Shown here: one piece after another, positions 1-7,325 of the stretch | Numbering within the stretch: the stretch's first letter is position 1 | How the letters are laid out: each line of letters starts with the position of its first letter | Translations under genes and position numbers: made by a program | NCBI GenBank assembly: GCA_900541245.1 | Contig: UQIS01000047.1 | Span: 1 to 14,136, forward strand | Reading direction: 5' to 3' | DNA: 14,136 nt | Origin: an uncultured Collinsella sp. | GTDB taxonomy: Bacteria > Actinomycetota > Coriobacteriia > Coriobacteriales > Coriobacteriaceae | Notes under the pieces: model-generated | What the model was told of the DNA's origin: nothing | The model's database searches: none | What the model saw: the letters and a program-made list of their open reading frames with translations, nothing else

Positions 1-77
1 CGCTGCGACGCGGAAATCGCGCGCCGTTGCCGCGCCCCGCAGTGCCCGCTTCCCCCGAGAACAATTATCAGTGCAGG
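1..77. other. Unassigned window edge
   Basis: No gene can be supported here. On the plus strand one frame stays open from position 3 to a TAA at 93-95 and could be the tail of a convergent gene. On the minus strand a GATAAT hexamer at 64-69 could be a -10 box for the next gene outside the window, but its -35 partner is poor. Because every other gene is on the minus strand, the leader interpretation is slightly preferred. Confidence 0.2.
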
Positions 78-119
78 AAAAACCTGCCAAAATAAACCTG
101 TCCCTAAATGGCAGGTTTT
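78..119 (-). terminator. Rho-independent terminator after proC
   Basis: An 11-bp perfect stem (79-89 with 109-119; arm AAAACCTGCCA) with a 19-nt loop runs into five U residues on the minus strand. The first stem arm overlaps the proC stop codon at 118-120. A competing small hairpin, GCAGG-A5-CCTGC at 73-87, shares the CCTGC segment, so two structures are mutually exclusive. The stem may also work in the plus direction as a bidirectional terminator. Confidence 0.7.
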
Positions 120-888
120 ACTGGAGAGTTGCGTCGATTGCCTTGACCAGGGCACTGCGCATGCCGGCGTCCTCGAGCGCAACGACGCCCTTGATGGTGG
201 CACCACCGGGCGAGCATACGGCATCCTTCATCGACGCAGGATGCTGGCCAGTTGCAAGCTGCAGCTTTGCCGTACCCAGCACCATCTGGCTCACAATGCG
301 ATAGGCATCGGCACGCGGGATACCGTGCTTGACCGCTGCATCGCCCAGGGCCTCGATTGCCATGGCGACAAATGCCGGAGCGCAACCACCCACCGTGCCG
401 CCCACAAACAGCAGGCTCGTATCGAGCTCGACCACCGCACCGAGCTTGCCAAGCAGATCAAGCACCACTGTGCTCTGCTCATCACTAAGCGTGGAAGCCT
501 TCTCGCAAGCGATGACGCCCTCGCCCACCGAAACCGGTGTGTTGGGCACCGTCGAGATATGCGCGACGCCCGGCAGGACCTGCTCCCACTTGGCACTGTC
601 CCAGGTCCAGGCAACCGACAGAACGACCTTTTTGGCAAGAGCATCCTTGAGCGGGGCGAATATCTTCTCGATCATGTACGGTTTGACCGCAGCGACCACG
701 ATATCGGATGCGGCGACAACCTCGGCGGCATCGTGGCAGGCGACCATGCCGCGTGCCTCGCAGCGCTCAACCAGTGCGTCGTAGCGACCCGCGCAGGCGC
801 ACATGTCGCTCGCAGCTACACCGGCAGCGATCCAGCCATCGGCCATAGCGCTCGCCATATTGCCAAAACCGACAAATCCAATCTTCAT
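118..888 (-). CDS. proC: Pyrroline-5-carboxylate reductase
   Basis: ProC catalyses the last step of proline synthesis, NAD(P)H-dependent reduction of pyrroline-5-carboxylate to proline, in the cytosol. The 256-residue protein has the expected length. It shows the N-terminal dinucleotide-binding GFGNM motif (residues 7-11) of the Rossmann fold, VKP at 68-70, VPNTPVSVGEG (114-124), and the C-terminal dimerisation/catalytic signature from about 164 to 250, including HPASMKDAV and SPGGATIKG. The segment usually read as SGSGPAY is GGCAPAF here, a mild deviation. The ATG at 888 is preceded by AAAGGA (898-903) at 9 nt. It is the last gene of the SPFH-rlmH-proC run, 73 bp after rlmH, and is followed at once by a terminator. 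The family assignment is secure. Confidence 0.97.
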   Translation of the reverse strand: MKIGFVGFGNMASAMADGWIAAGVAASDMCACAGRYDALVERCEARGMVACHDAAEVVAASDIVVAAVKPYMIEKIFAPLKDALAKKVVLSVAWTWDSAKWEQVLPGVAHISTVPNTPVSVGEGVIACEKASTLSDEQSTVVLDLLGKLGAVVELDTSLLFVGGTVGGCAPAFVAMAIEALGDAAVKHGIPRADAYRIVSQMVLGTAKLQLATGQHPASMKDAVCSPGGATIKGVVALEDAGMRSALVKAIDATLQ

Positions 889-961
889 ATCTCATAGTCC
901 TTTCAGACACATTCCTCAAAACGAAAGGTATTGTCCCACGCCATTGTTTCGTATTGCCGAC

Positions 962-1432
962 CTATTTGTGATACGGCTCGCCACGACTGATCTTGCAGGC
1001 ACGGTAAATCTGCTCTAGCAGCACCACACGCGCCAGGTTATGCGGCAAGGTAATGCGTCCAAAGCTGAGCATCTCGTCGGCGCGGGCGCGCACCTCATCA
1101 CTCACGCCGTCCGATCCGCCAATCACAAAGGCGATGTCGCTATTGCCTCGCAGCATAAGATCATCGAGCCGCGCCGAAAGCTCCTCGCTCGAGCGCTCTT
1201 TGCCCTCAATGGCCAGCAGGATCACATGCGCTCGAGGCGGCAGGGCTGCAAGTATCGCCGCTCCCTCCTTGTCGCGCGCGGCATCCACGCCGCCCGCCTT
1301 GGCCGGGTCGATATCGGCCACCTCGCGGATATCAACCTTGGCATAGGCACCTAGGCGCTTGGCGTACTCAGCGCACGCGTCCTTCCAAAAGCGCTCCTTG
1401 AGCTTACCGACGCAAACGACGGTGTATTTCAC
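962..1432 (-). CDS. rlmH: 23S rRNA (pseudouridine-1915-N3)-methyltransferase
   Basis: RlmH is a SPOUT-class methyltransferase that uses S-adenosylmethionine to methylate pseudouridine 1915 in helix 69 of 23S rRNA on assembled 70S ribosomes. The 156-residue protein has the normal length. It carries FVIGGSDGVSDEV (about residues 102-114), LPHNLARVVLLEQIYRA (about 129-145) and the family's C-terminal RGEPYHK end, where the conserved Tyr and His act in binding and catalysis. The start is GTG, only 6 bp after the stop of the upstream SPFH gene. Its ribosome binding site GAAGGAG lies inside the end of that gene, so translation is probably coupled. No alternative function is likely. Confidence 0.97.
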   Translation of the reverse strand: MKYTVVCVGKLKERFWKDACAEYAKRLGAYAKVDIREVADIDPAKAGGVDAARDKEGAAILAALPPRAHVILLAIEGKERSSEELSARLDDLMLRGNSDIAFVIGGSDGVSDEVRARADEMLSFGRITLPHNLARVVLLEQIYRACKISRGEPYHK

Positions 1433-1438
1433 GCGCGT

Positions 1439-2377
1439 CTACTCCTTCGAATCGTTTTGAACTTTGCCGGCGGCCAGCATCTGCTCGAACATCGAGGCCG
1501 ACTGCGAAAAGTCGCTCGGCAGCACGACCGTCGAGGTTTTACCCGTGCGAGCGAACTCCGTCATCATCTCGGACCACTGCGTAAACATGAACAGTTGGTT
1601 GGCCTCGTCATTGCCGACACCCGTCTCCTGGATGATCTCGAGCGAATCTTTGATACCCAGCGCGATGGCCTTGCGCTGGTTGGCGATGCCCTCGCCCGCC
1701 TTTTCCATAGCCTCAGCCTCGGCGGTCGCCTCGGTGACGCGCTTGATGCGGTCTGCCTCAGCGAGCTCCTGTGCCGCAGCGCGCTTGCGCTGGGCGGCGT
1801 TGATGTCGTTCATGGAGTTCTCAACCTCGGTCGGCAGTGCGATTTTGGTGATGAGCGTCGACACGAGGGTGAAGCCGTAGGCGGCCATCTGCTCGGAAAC
1901 GGTAGCGTTGACATCCTTGGCGATGTCGTCCTTCTTGGCAAAGACCTCATCGAGTGTGTAGACGGGAATCGAAGAGCGCAGGGCGTCGGTGATGAAGTCA
2001 CGCATCTGGTCGACGGGCTCCTGCAGCATATAGTAGCTCTTGTAGATGCCCGAATCTGCCGGGCCGGCGCCCATGTCATAGCTCACGTGGTACTGAGCAG
2101 AGACCTCAAGGCCGATGGTCACGTTGTCCTGGGTCTTAACGTCGATGCCAAAACCGTTTTTCATGGTTCGCAGACTCACCGTGGCGGCCTTGCGGTCGAT
2201 CACGGGCACCTTCATGTGGAAGCCCGCGTTGACGATGCGGTTAAACTTGCCCAGACGCTCGATGATCACGGCATGCTGCTGTTCAACGACGTAGCAGGCG
2301 TTGGGAAGCAGCAGCAACAGAATGATGATGGGAATCAAAAGGCTGGTAAGGGCAGCGATGATACCGGACAACAGCAT
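1439..2377 (-). CDS. SPFH/band-7 (prohibitin-like) membrane protein
   Basis: Members of the SPFH family (stomatin, prohibitin, flotillin, HflK/C; QmcA-like in bacteria) form membrane-anchored ring or cage assemblies and organise membrane microdomains or proteases. The 312-residue product has one N-terminal hydrophobic segment (about residues 4-26). A typical SPFH entry follows (YVVEQQHAVIIERLGKFNR, then GFHMKVPVID), with a long SPFH domain to about residue 190. After that comes an Ala/Glu/Lys-rich, probably coiled-coil stretch with repeated AEAEA-type sequence, and a short polar tail. A GTG 21 nt upstream is in frame, but the ATG at 2377 has a strong GAGGAG ribosome site at 2383-2388, so the shorter form is chosen. 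It is first in the operon with rlmH and proC. Substrate and partners cannot be read from the sequence. Confidence 0.9.
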   Translation of the reverse strand: MLLSGIIAALTSLLIPIIILLLLLPNACYVVEQQHAVIIERLGKFNRIVNAGFHMKVPVIDRKAATVSLRTMKNGFGIDVKTQDNVTIGLEVSAQYHVSYDMGAGPADSGIYKSYYMLQEPVDQMRDFITDALRSSIPVYTLDEVFAKKDDIAKDVNATVSEQMAAYGFTLVSTLITKIALPTEVENSMNDINAAQRKRAAAQELAEADRIKRVTEATAEAEAMEKAGEGIANQRKAIALGIKDSLEIIQETGVGNDEANQLFMFTQWSEMMTEFARTGKTSTVVLPSDFSQSASMFEQMLAAGKVQNDSKE

Positions 2378-2382
2378 GGTCT

Positions 2383-2388
2383 CTCCTC
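2383..2388 (-). promoter_or_regulatory. Ribosome binding site that fixes the SPFH start
   Basis: GAGGAG on the minus strand lies 5 nt before the ATG at 2377. The upstream in-frame GTG at 2398 has no comparable site, so the shorter protein that begins directly with its membrane segment is preferred. Confidence 0.75.
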
Positions 2389-2409
2389 TGATAGGCACAC
2401 GTTGGCATT

Positions 2410-2438
2410 AGGATACCCGCACGAAGCAGCTGTGTGAC
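2410..2438 (-). promoter_or_regulatory. Possible promoter of the SPFH-rlmH-proC operon
   Basis: GTCACA (2433-2438) and TATCCT (2410-2415) are separated by 17 bp. Each matches four of six sigma-70 consensus bases. The position, about 30 bp before the SPFH start, is sensible because a terminator and an inverted-repeat element lie upstream. The match is weak and the call is tentative. Confidence 0.35.
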
Positions 2439-2454
2439 ACCAACAAGAGGACCC

Positions 2455-2673
2455 GTGGTCAAAAAAGGCCAAATATGAGTACTGTTACCAGTTTAGTAAC
2501 AGCGTATTTGGGTCAAAATCGCCTCGTTGAACCCGAGGTCTATCGAAATTACTTCATTTTGTCTCAAGGTTGAGCCAAATTAGCGTACATCTGTTGCGCA
2601 AAATGAGCAAAAATAGCTTCATGAAATGTCTCTATTTTCATGTCAGTACTCATATTTGCCACTTTTTGACCAC
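2455..2673. repeat. 219-bp element with 30-bp terminal inverted repeats
   Basis: The arm at 2455-2484 (begins GTGGTCAAAAA, ends AAATATGAGTACTG) and the reverse complement of 2644-2673 match at 27 of 30 positions. Internal hairpins include CTGTTAC/GTAACAG (2482-2488 with 2496-2502) next to the left arm and CATGAAA/TTTCATG near 2630-2650. No convincing reading frame lies inside. Most of the 387-bp gap between the SPFH gene and tRNA-Leu consists of this element. It may be a MITE-like or other palindromic repeat; copy number elsewhere in the genome is unknown. No clear target-site duplication is visible. Confidence 0.6.
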
Positions 2674-2728
2674 AGGGACATCTACCGCGCGAAATCGATA
2701 TGTCAAATCTGCCAAAACGGCCCATAAC

Positions 2729-2757
2729 AAAAAAGCTCCCATTGCTGGGAGCTCTTT
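2729..2757 (-). terminator. Rho-independent terminator after tRNA-Leu
   Basis: On the minus strand an 8-bp stem (AGCTCCCA, 2746-2753, with 2734-2741) and a GCAA tetraloop are followed by six U residues (2729-2734). It lies just downstream of the tRNA-Leu 3' end and is a textbook intrinsic terminator. Confidence 0.85.
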
Positions 2758-2764
2758 CATTTAA

Positions 2765-2851
2765 TGGTGCGGGCGAAAGGACTTGAACCTTCATGGGGTT
2801 GCCCCCATACGGACCTGAACCGTACGCGTCTGCCAATTCCGCCACGCCCGC
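2765..2851 (-). tRNA. tRNA-Leu (anticodon CAG)
   Basis: The 87-nt class II tRNA folds with a 7-bp acceptor stem (GCGGGCG with CGCCCGC), discriminator A and an encoded CCA end. The anticodon loop is TTCAGGT (anticodon CAG, reading CUG). A long variable arm contains TGGGGGCAACCCCA, and the T loop is TTCAAGT. The D region GGCGGAATTGGCAGACGC is typical of leucine tRNAs. It has its own promoter upstream and a terminator downstream, so it is probably a single-gene transcription unit. Confidence 0.96.
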
Positions 2852-2862
2852 GTGCAGGAATT

Positions 2863-2891
2863 AGAATAACGGAGCACCATCGCGAACGCAA
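2863..2891 (-). promoter_or_regulatory. Promoter of tRNA-Leu
   Basis: TTGCGT (2886-2891) and TATTCT (2863-2868) are separated by exactly 17 bp, placing transcription start a few bases before the tRNA 5' end at 2851. The -10 matches four of six and the -35 three of six consensus bases. The -35 lies just past the tatD stop codon. Confidence 0.55.
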
Positions 2892-2894
2892 GAA

Positions 2895-3812
2895 CTATTT
2901 TTGAAAAAGTTTGCAGGCATTTTCCCAAGCTGCTCGCGCGATTGTCTCAGCATCCTCGCCGGTACGATCGACACGGTCGTTGACCAGCGTGTTTGCCGTG
3001 ATAGAAATCATTGCCGGCTCGCACTCAAGACCACGAATGGGCTCCGGCGCCATATACGGGCAATCTGTCTCGAACAAAATGCGATCGATCGGGGTCGCCG
3101 CAAATGCCTCGCGCACATCGTCGTTGCGCTTAAAGGTGGCCGCGCCACCATAGGCGATATAGCAGCCCAAACCCACAAAGCGCTCCATCGTGACTCGATC
3201 CTCGCCAAAGCAGTGCAGCACGCAACCGGCCTGAGGCACACCCACCTCGCGCAGCACGTTGTACGCATCAACGTGCGAGGTGCGCTCCCCATCCGAGTCC
3301 TCGTGCCGCAGGTGCAGCTCCACCGGCACATTGCGGCGCACGGCAACTTCGAGCTGACGCGCCATGCAATCAATCTGCACGCTATGGGGCGCCGGCGCGA
3401 TGTCGTCGTCGTAATCCATGTGGTAGTCCAGACCGATCTCGCCGATACCGGCGCACAAAGGGTCATCGAGCGCGGCAACGACCTGTGCGTGAATGTCGTC
3501 GGTATAATCCGGCGCGCCATAGGGGTGAACGCCAGCGAGATACTTAATCTGCGGAATATCCCGCATCGGCAGAATTTCGCGCACGAGCCAGTCACTATAG
3601 TCCGTCACACCGCGCTTGTCGGCGATGGGGTCGAGCATCGTCACCAACAGGTCGACGCCCGCGGCTTTGGCACGCACGAGCGTCTCGGGCACTTCTTTGC
3701 CCCAAAACGAAAGCAGATGCGCATGCGTGTCGGCAAGCGGTGCCAAGGGCACGGGGCAGGCAACCGTCTTCTTTTTCTTGGTAAACGTCACGCGCTCGGC
3801 ATTAGGCATCAT
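2895..3812 (-). CDS. tatD: TatD-family metal-dependent hydrolase (DNase)
   Basis: TatD proteins are TIM-barrel metal-dependent nucleases (3'-5' exonuclease on DNA and RNA) active in the cytosol. The 305-residue protein shows the family metal ligands in order: D28-T-H30-A-H32, E125 in GEIGLDYH, H167 in VELHLRH, H200 in LHCFG, and D250 in ETDCPYMAPEP. An N-terminal extension of about 25 residues with a KKKK run precedes the barrel. The ATG at 3812 lies within the end of rsmA (11-bp overlap) and has AGGAG 8 nt upstream, so translation is coupled. Pairing tatD with rsmA is a common Gram-positive arrangement. The family is certain; the exact substrate is less so. Confidence 0.94.
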   Translation of the reverse strand: MMPNAERVTFTKKKKTVACPVPLAPLADTHAHLLSFWGKEVPETLVRAKAAGVDLLVTMLDPIADKRGVTDYSDWLVREILPMRDIPQIKYLAGVHPYGAPDYTDDIHAQVVAALDDPLCAGIGEIGLDYHMDYDDDIAPAPHSVQIDCMARQLEVAVRRNVPVELHLRHEDSDGERTSHVDAYNVLREVGVPQAGCVLHCFGEDRVTMERFVGLGCYIAYGGAATFKRNDDVREAFAATPIDRILFETDCPYMAPEPIRGLECEPAMISITANTLVNDRVDRTGEDAETIARAAWENACKLFQK

Positions 3813-4662
3813 GGATTAGCTCCTGGGCCAGGCGGACAAAGTCGGCAACATCAAGCGTCTCGGCGCGTGTGGTGGGTGCGATACCGCAAGCCTCAAAGGC
3901 GGCATCGAGCACGTCCTTGGCAAAGCCGTTAGCGCTCATGGAATTGCGGATGGTCTTGCGGCGCTGAGCAAATGCGGCGTCAATCACGCGGGCCACAAAC
4001 TCGCGATCGAGTCCTTCGGGCACCACGCCGTCAACACGGTCGATACGCACGACGGCCGAGTCCACGTGCGGTGCCGGCATAAAGCAACGCGGCGGCACCT
4101 CAAAGCGACCCGTCACCTGCGCATACAGGCCGAGCTTTGCCGTATAGCCGCCATAGGTCTTATTGCCCGGCACTGCGGCAATGCGATCGGCAACCTCCTT
4201 TTGAACCATGACGACGGCGCGCTTGAGCGCGGGCATCGTCTGGAAGAACTGCAGGATGATCGTCGCCGCCACGTTATAGGGCAGGTTCGCGACAAATACC
4301 GTCGGCTCACCGCCCGCAACCTGCTCAATCTGCTCCGGTGTCACCCTGAGCGCGTCGCCCATGATAAAGCGGAAGTTGGCATAGTCTGCGGCGTGGGCAT
4401 CGAGCACCGGCTCGAGCTCGGGGTCGGCCTCGATCGACGTGACGCACGCCGCCTCCTGCAGCAGCGCAAGCGTGAGCGTACCAACGCCCGGACCGACCTC
4501 GAGCACGCGTTCATCGCCCGCAAGCTCGGAAAGCTCGCAAATGCGCTCAATTACATGGTTGTCGATCAGGAAGTTCTGGCCCAGGCGATGCTTGGTCGCA
4601 AGGCCAAACTCCTCCAGCAGCTCCCTTGTTGCCGTGGGGTTTGCCAAAGGCGAAGTTGTCAT
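3802..4662 (-). CDS. rsmA: 16S rRNA (adenine-1518/1519-N6)-dimethyltransferase
   Basis: RsmA (KsgA) dimethylates two adjacent adenines in the 3' terminal hairpin of 16S rRNA, a late step in 30S maturation, using S-adenosylmethionine. The 286-residue protein contains LGQNFLID (27-34), the SAM-binding GPGVGTLT (57-64), GDAL (102-105), catalytic NLPYN (126-130), VQKEVADR (153-160), FMPAPHVDSAV (194-204) and AFAQRRKTIRN (230-240). All diagnostic motifs are intact. The ATG at 4662 has a near-perfect TAAGGAGG site 5 nt upstream. It is separated from metG by a terminator and overlaps tatD at its 3' end. Loss of RsmA activity is known to confer kasugamycin resistance; nothing here suggests inactivation. 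Confidence 0.97.
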   Translation of the reverse strand: MTTSPLANPTATRELLEEFGLATKHRLGQNFLIDNHVIERICELSELAGDERVLEVGPGVGTLTLALLQEAACVTSIEADPELEPVLDAHAADYANFRFIMGDALRVTPEQIEQVAGGEPTVFVANLPYNVAATIILQFFQTMPALKRAVVMVQKEVADRIAAVPGNKTYGGYTAKLGLYAQVTGRFEVPPRCFMPAPHVDSAVVRIDRVDGVVPEGLDREFVARVIDAAFAQRRKTIRNSMSANGFAKDVLDAAFEACGIAPTTRAETLDVADFVRLAQELIHDA

Positions 4663-4694
4663 AGTTGCCTCCTTAGCATGGCGGCGGCGTCTTG

Positions 4695-4730
4695 AAACAA
4701 AAGGGCATGGACCGTTGCGGCCATGCCCTT
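4695..4730 (-). terminator. Rho-independent terminator after metG
   Basis: A 10-bp stem AAGGGCATGG/CCATGCCCTT (4721-4730 with 4701-4710) with a 10-nt loop is followed on the minus strand by a U-rich tract (UUUUGUUU). It lies 40 bp after the metG stop and separates metG from rsmA. Confidence 0.8.
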
Positions 4731-4769
4731 ACATCTAAACAGCAAATTGCCGATATGGCGCGCGGCGTC

Positions 4770-6371
4770 TTAGCCCAGACGCGGGAACAGCGGCTCGCCC
4801 TTCTCGACGGGCTGACCACCGGCAAGCAGGCCCCAAGCGCAAATGCCCTTGAGGTCGTCGCTCGCGGCCTCGTCCTCGCAGGACAGGCGGCGCAGAGCCT
4901 CGGCAGAAGTCTGGGGCATGAGCGGCATCAGCAGGTGAGCGGCAATGCGGATAGCCTCGAGCAGGTTGTAGATCACAAATGCCAGCTCGTCAGCCTTGGT
5001 CTCGTCCTTGGCAAGCGCCCAGGGCTCGGAGTCCTCGATGTAGTGGTTGGCGGCATGGATGAGCTCCATGACCTCGTCCTTAGCTCCACCGTAATCGAGC
5101 ACGTCCATCTTGGCCATGTAGCGCTCGACCAGGCCATCGGCGATCTTTGCCAGCGGGTTTTCGAACGCATCGAACGACGCGGGCTTGGCGGGCGCGCAAC
5201 CGTCAAAGTACTTGCCGCTCATGTTGAGCGAACGCGAGATAAGGTTGCCCCAGCTGTTGGCCAGGTCGGCGTTGTAGACCTGCTCCATGCGATCGAAGCT
5301 GATGGCACCGTCGGTGCCGGGGACGACGTCGGTCATGAAGTAATAGCGGTAGCCCTCGACGCCCAGCATGTCGATAACGTCCTGCGGAGCGATGGCGTTG
5401 CCGCGGCTCTTGGACATCTTTTCGGCCTTGCCGGTCTCGGCATTGCGCACGGTCAGGAAGCCGTGGGCAAAGACGTGCTCGGGCAGGGCCTCGCCGATGG
5501 CCATGAGCATGGCGGGCCAAATGACGCAGTGGAAGCGGATGATGTCCTTGCCCACGATGTGGAACTGCGCGGGCCAGCGATAGGCCAGCTCGGCACGCGC
5601 CTCGTCGGTGTCGACACCGTAGCCGACGGCCGTCATATAGTTGAGCAGCGCATCGAACCACACGTAGGTCACGTGACCCTCGTCAAACGGGACCTGAATG
5701 CCCCAGTCAAAGCTCGTACGGCTCACGGAAAGGTCATTAAGGCCGCCCTCGACAAAGCTACGTACCTCGTTCATGCGGAACGCAGGCTCGACAAAGTCGG
5801 GGTGCTCGTCGTAAAGCTTGAGCAGCTTGTCCTGGAAAGCGGAAAGCTTAAAGAAGTAGGACTCCTCCTGCACGCGCTCAAGCGGACGGTGGCAGTCGGG
5901 GCACAGGTGCTGGCCGACGCTGCCGTACTCCTCGTCGCCCTTCTGGACCTGCGTATCGGTGAAGTAGGTCTCGTCAGGCACGCAATACCAACCGTCGTAG
6001 CTGCCCTTATACAGGTAGCCGGACTCCTTCATGCGCTCCCACAGGTACTGCACGGCATGATGCTGGCGCGGCTCGGTGGTGCGGATGAAGTCGTCGTTGG
6101 AGATCTCGAGCTTGCTCCAAAGCTCCTTGAAGTGCGGAGCCTGGCTGTCGGTCCACTCCTGCGGCGTCATGTTGTGCTTGGCCGCGGCCTCGGCGACCTT
6201 CTCGCCGTGCTCGTCCATGCCGGTCAGGAACTTGACGTTATAGCCGGCGGAGCGACGATAACGGGCCTGAACGTCGGCGATGATGGTGGAATAAGCCGTG
6301 CCCAGGTGCGGATCGGCGTTGACGTAGTAGATGGGCGTCGTAATAAAGAACGAAGGCTTGCTTTGATCCAT
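4770..6371 (-). CDS. metG: Methionyl-tRNA synthetase
   Basis: This class I enzyme charges tRNA-Met, including initiator tRNA, with methionine. The 533-residue protein has the HIGH-equivalent PHLGT (21-25), KMSKSRGN (318-325), FLTGMDEHGEK (48-58), the WFDALLNYMTAVG segment (238-250), and a helical anticodon-binding domain from about residue 365. The C-terminal EMAP-II-type tRNA-binding domain seen in many MetRS is absent, which is common for short forms. In the connective-peptide zinc knuckle the first pair reads C130-V-P-D, while the second is a normal CPDC (157-160), so one usual Cys is replaced. The ATG at 6371 follows GGAGG at 9 nt. It is 69 bp downstream of rsmI and ends before a terminator. 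Confidence 0.97.
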   Translation of the reverse strand: MDQSKPSFFITTPIYYVNADPHLGTAYSTIIADVQARYRRSAGYNVKFLTGMDEHGEKVAEAAAKHNMTPQEWTDSQAPHFKELWSKLEISNDDFIRTTEPRQHHAVQYLWERMKESGYLYKGSYDGWYCVPDETYFTDTQVQKGDEEYGSVGQHLCPDCHRPLERVQEESYFFKLSAFQDKLLKLYDEHPDFVEPAFRMNEVRSFVEGGLNDLSVSRTSFDWGIQVPFDEGHVTYVWFDALLNYMTAVGYGVDTDEARAELAYRWPAQFHIVGKDIIRFHCVIWPAMLMAIGEALPEHVFAHGFLTVRNAETGKAEKMSKSRGNAIAPQDVIDMLGVEGYRYYFMTDVVPGTDGAISFDRMEQVYNADLANSWGNLISRSLNMSGKYFDGCAPAKPASFDAFENPLAKIADGLVERYMAKMDVLDYGGAKDEVMELIHAANHYIEDSEPWALAKDETKADELAFVIYNLLEAIRIAAHLLMPLMPQTSAEALRRLSCEDEAASDDLKGICAWGLLAGGQPVEKGEPLFPRLG

Positions 6372-6440
6372 GGGGTTTGTCCTCCAGAAAAACGTTGCAT
6401 ACAGGGGATGATTCTAGCGCAAGGGCTGGATATCCTCCAT

Positions 6441-7319
6441 CTATTGCATATCGAGCACCATGGCATAGACATCGCGCTTGCGGCGCGAATACTTCTGAGA
6501 CAGGCGCTTGGCCACCGCAGAGGCGGGCTCCCCCTCCTCGAGCGCGGCGCGGATATCCTCGCGCAGGGCCTCGTCGGGATCCGCTGCCGCGGCGCCAACC
6601 GGCACGATACCGGCCTCCTCATCCTCGCTCGGCGGCGCGATGACCAGCGCAATCTCGCCCTTTACCTCGCCGCGAGCACGCAGCTCCTCGGCAAGCTGAG
6701 CAGCGGGCCCGCGCAAGACCTCCTCGTGCAGCTTGGTGAGTTCGCGGCAGACGGCAACCTCACGCTGGGGAAAGACCTCCGCCACGGCCTCGAGCGTCGC
6801 CACGATGCGATGTGGAGACTCGTAGAAGATGAGTGCGCCGGGCACCACGGCAAGGCGCTGTAAACGGCGCACGCGGTCGCCGTGCTTTCGGCCCAAAAAG
6901 CCCTCGAAGAAAAAATGCTCGCAGGGAATGCCGGACGAAACAAGCGCCGTGACGCAAGCAGAGGGCCCGGGAATAACTTCGACGGGCACATCGGCCTCAC
7001 GCGCTGCCTCGACCAGCGCCTGGCCGGGATCGGACACACTCGGCATGCCGGCGTCCGAGGCAAAGGCGAGGGTCTCCCCCGCCAGCAGACGGTCGACCAG
7101 GCCGGCGGCGCGGCTGGCGATCACATTCTCGTCGCAACGGACAAGCGGCTTGGAAATGCCCAGATGCATCAGCAGCTTTGACGTCACACGCGTGTCTTCG
7201 CAGCAAATGGCATCGGCGGCGGCAAACGCCTCGCCAACGCGCGGGGACAGGTCGCCCAGGTTGCCGATGGGCGTGCCGACCACATAGAGTTTGCCCGTAT
7301 GGGCGCTGTTTTGCGTCAT
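6441..7319 (-). CDS. rsmI: 16S rRNA (cytidine-1402-2'-O)-methyltransferase
   Basis: RsmI methylates the ribose of C1402 in the decoding centre of 16S rRNA. The 292-residue protein shows the tetrapyrrole-methylase fold motifs of this family: VVGTPIGNLGDLSPR (13-27), CCEDTR (39-44), ASDAGMPSVSDPG (87-99), VIPGPSA (115-121), FFEGFLGRK (137-145), FYESPHR (165-171) and CRELTKLHEE (191-200). The acidic linker at about 229-255 and a basic C-terminal tail (SQKYSRRKRDVY) are typical. The ATG at 7319 lies 6 bp after the stop of the GH5-like gene and has only a weak AGG upstream, which points to translational coupling. Confidence is high. Confidence 0.97.
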   Translation of the reverse strand: MTQNSAHTGKLYVVGTPIGNLGDLSPRVGEAFAAADAICCEDTRVTSKLLMHLGISKPLVRCDENVIASRAAGLVDRLLAGETLAFASDAGMPSVSDPGQALVEAAREADVPVEVIPGPSACVTALVSSGIPCEHFFFEGFLGRKHGDRVRRLQRLAVVPGALIFYESPHRIVATLEAVAEVFPQREVAVCRELTKLHEEVLRGPAAQLAEELRARGEVKGEIALVIAPPSEDEEAGIVPVGAAAADPDEALREDIRAALEEGEPASAVAKRLSQKYSRRKRDVYAMVLDMQ

Positions 7320-7325
7320 ATCAAC

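Noticed and set aside
2564..2845. 93-codon minus-strand frame over tRNA-Leu
   Set aside because: Its N-terminal part is the tRNA-Leu sequence itself and the remainder is the inverted-repeat element.
2901..3932. Long plus-strand open frame opposite tatD, and a similar one at 1457-2437 opposite the SPFH gene
   Set aside because: Both mirror well-supported genes and show no family motifs or initiation signals.
4692..6863. A 723-codon open frame on the plus strand opposite metG and rsmI
   Set aside because: It is an antisense shadow produced by the codon bias of metG; no ribosome site or domain, and metG/rsmI on the other strand are unambiguous.
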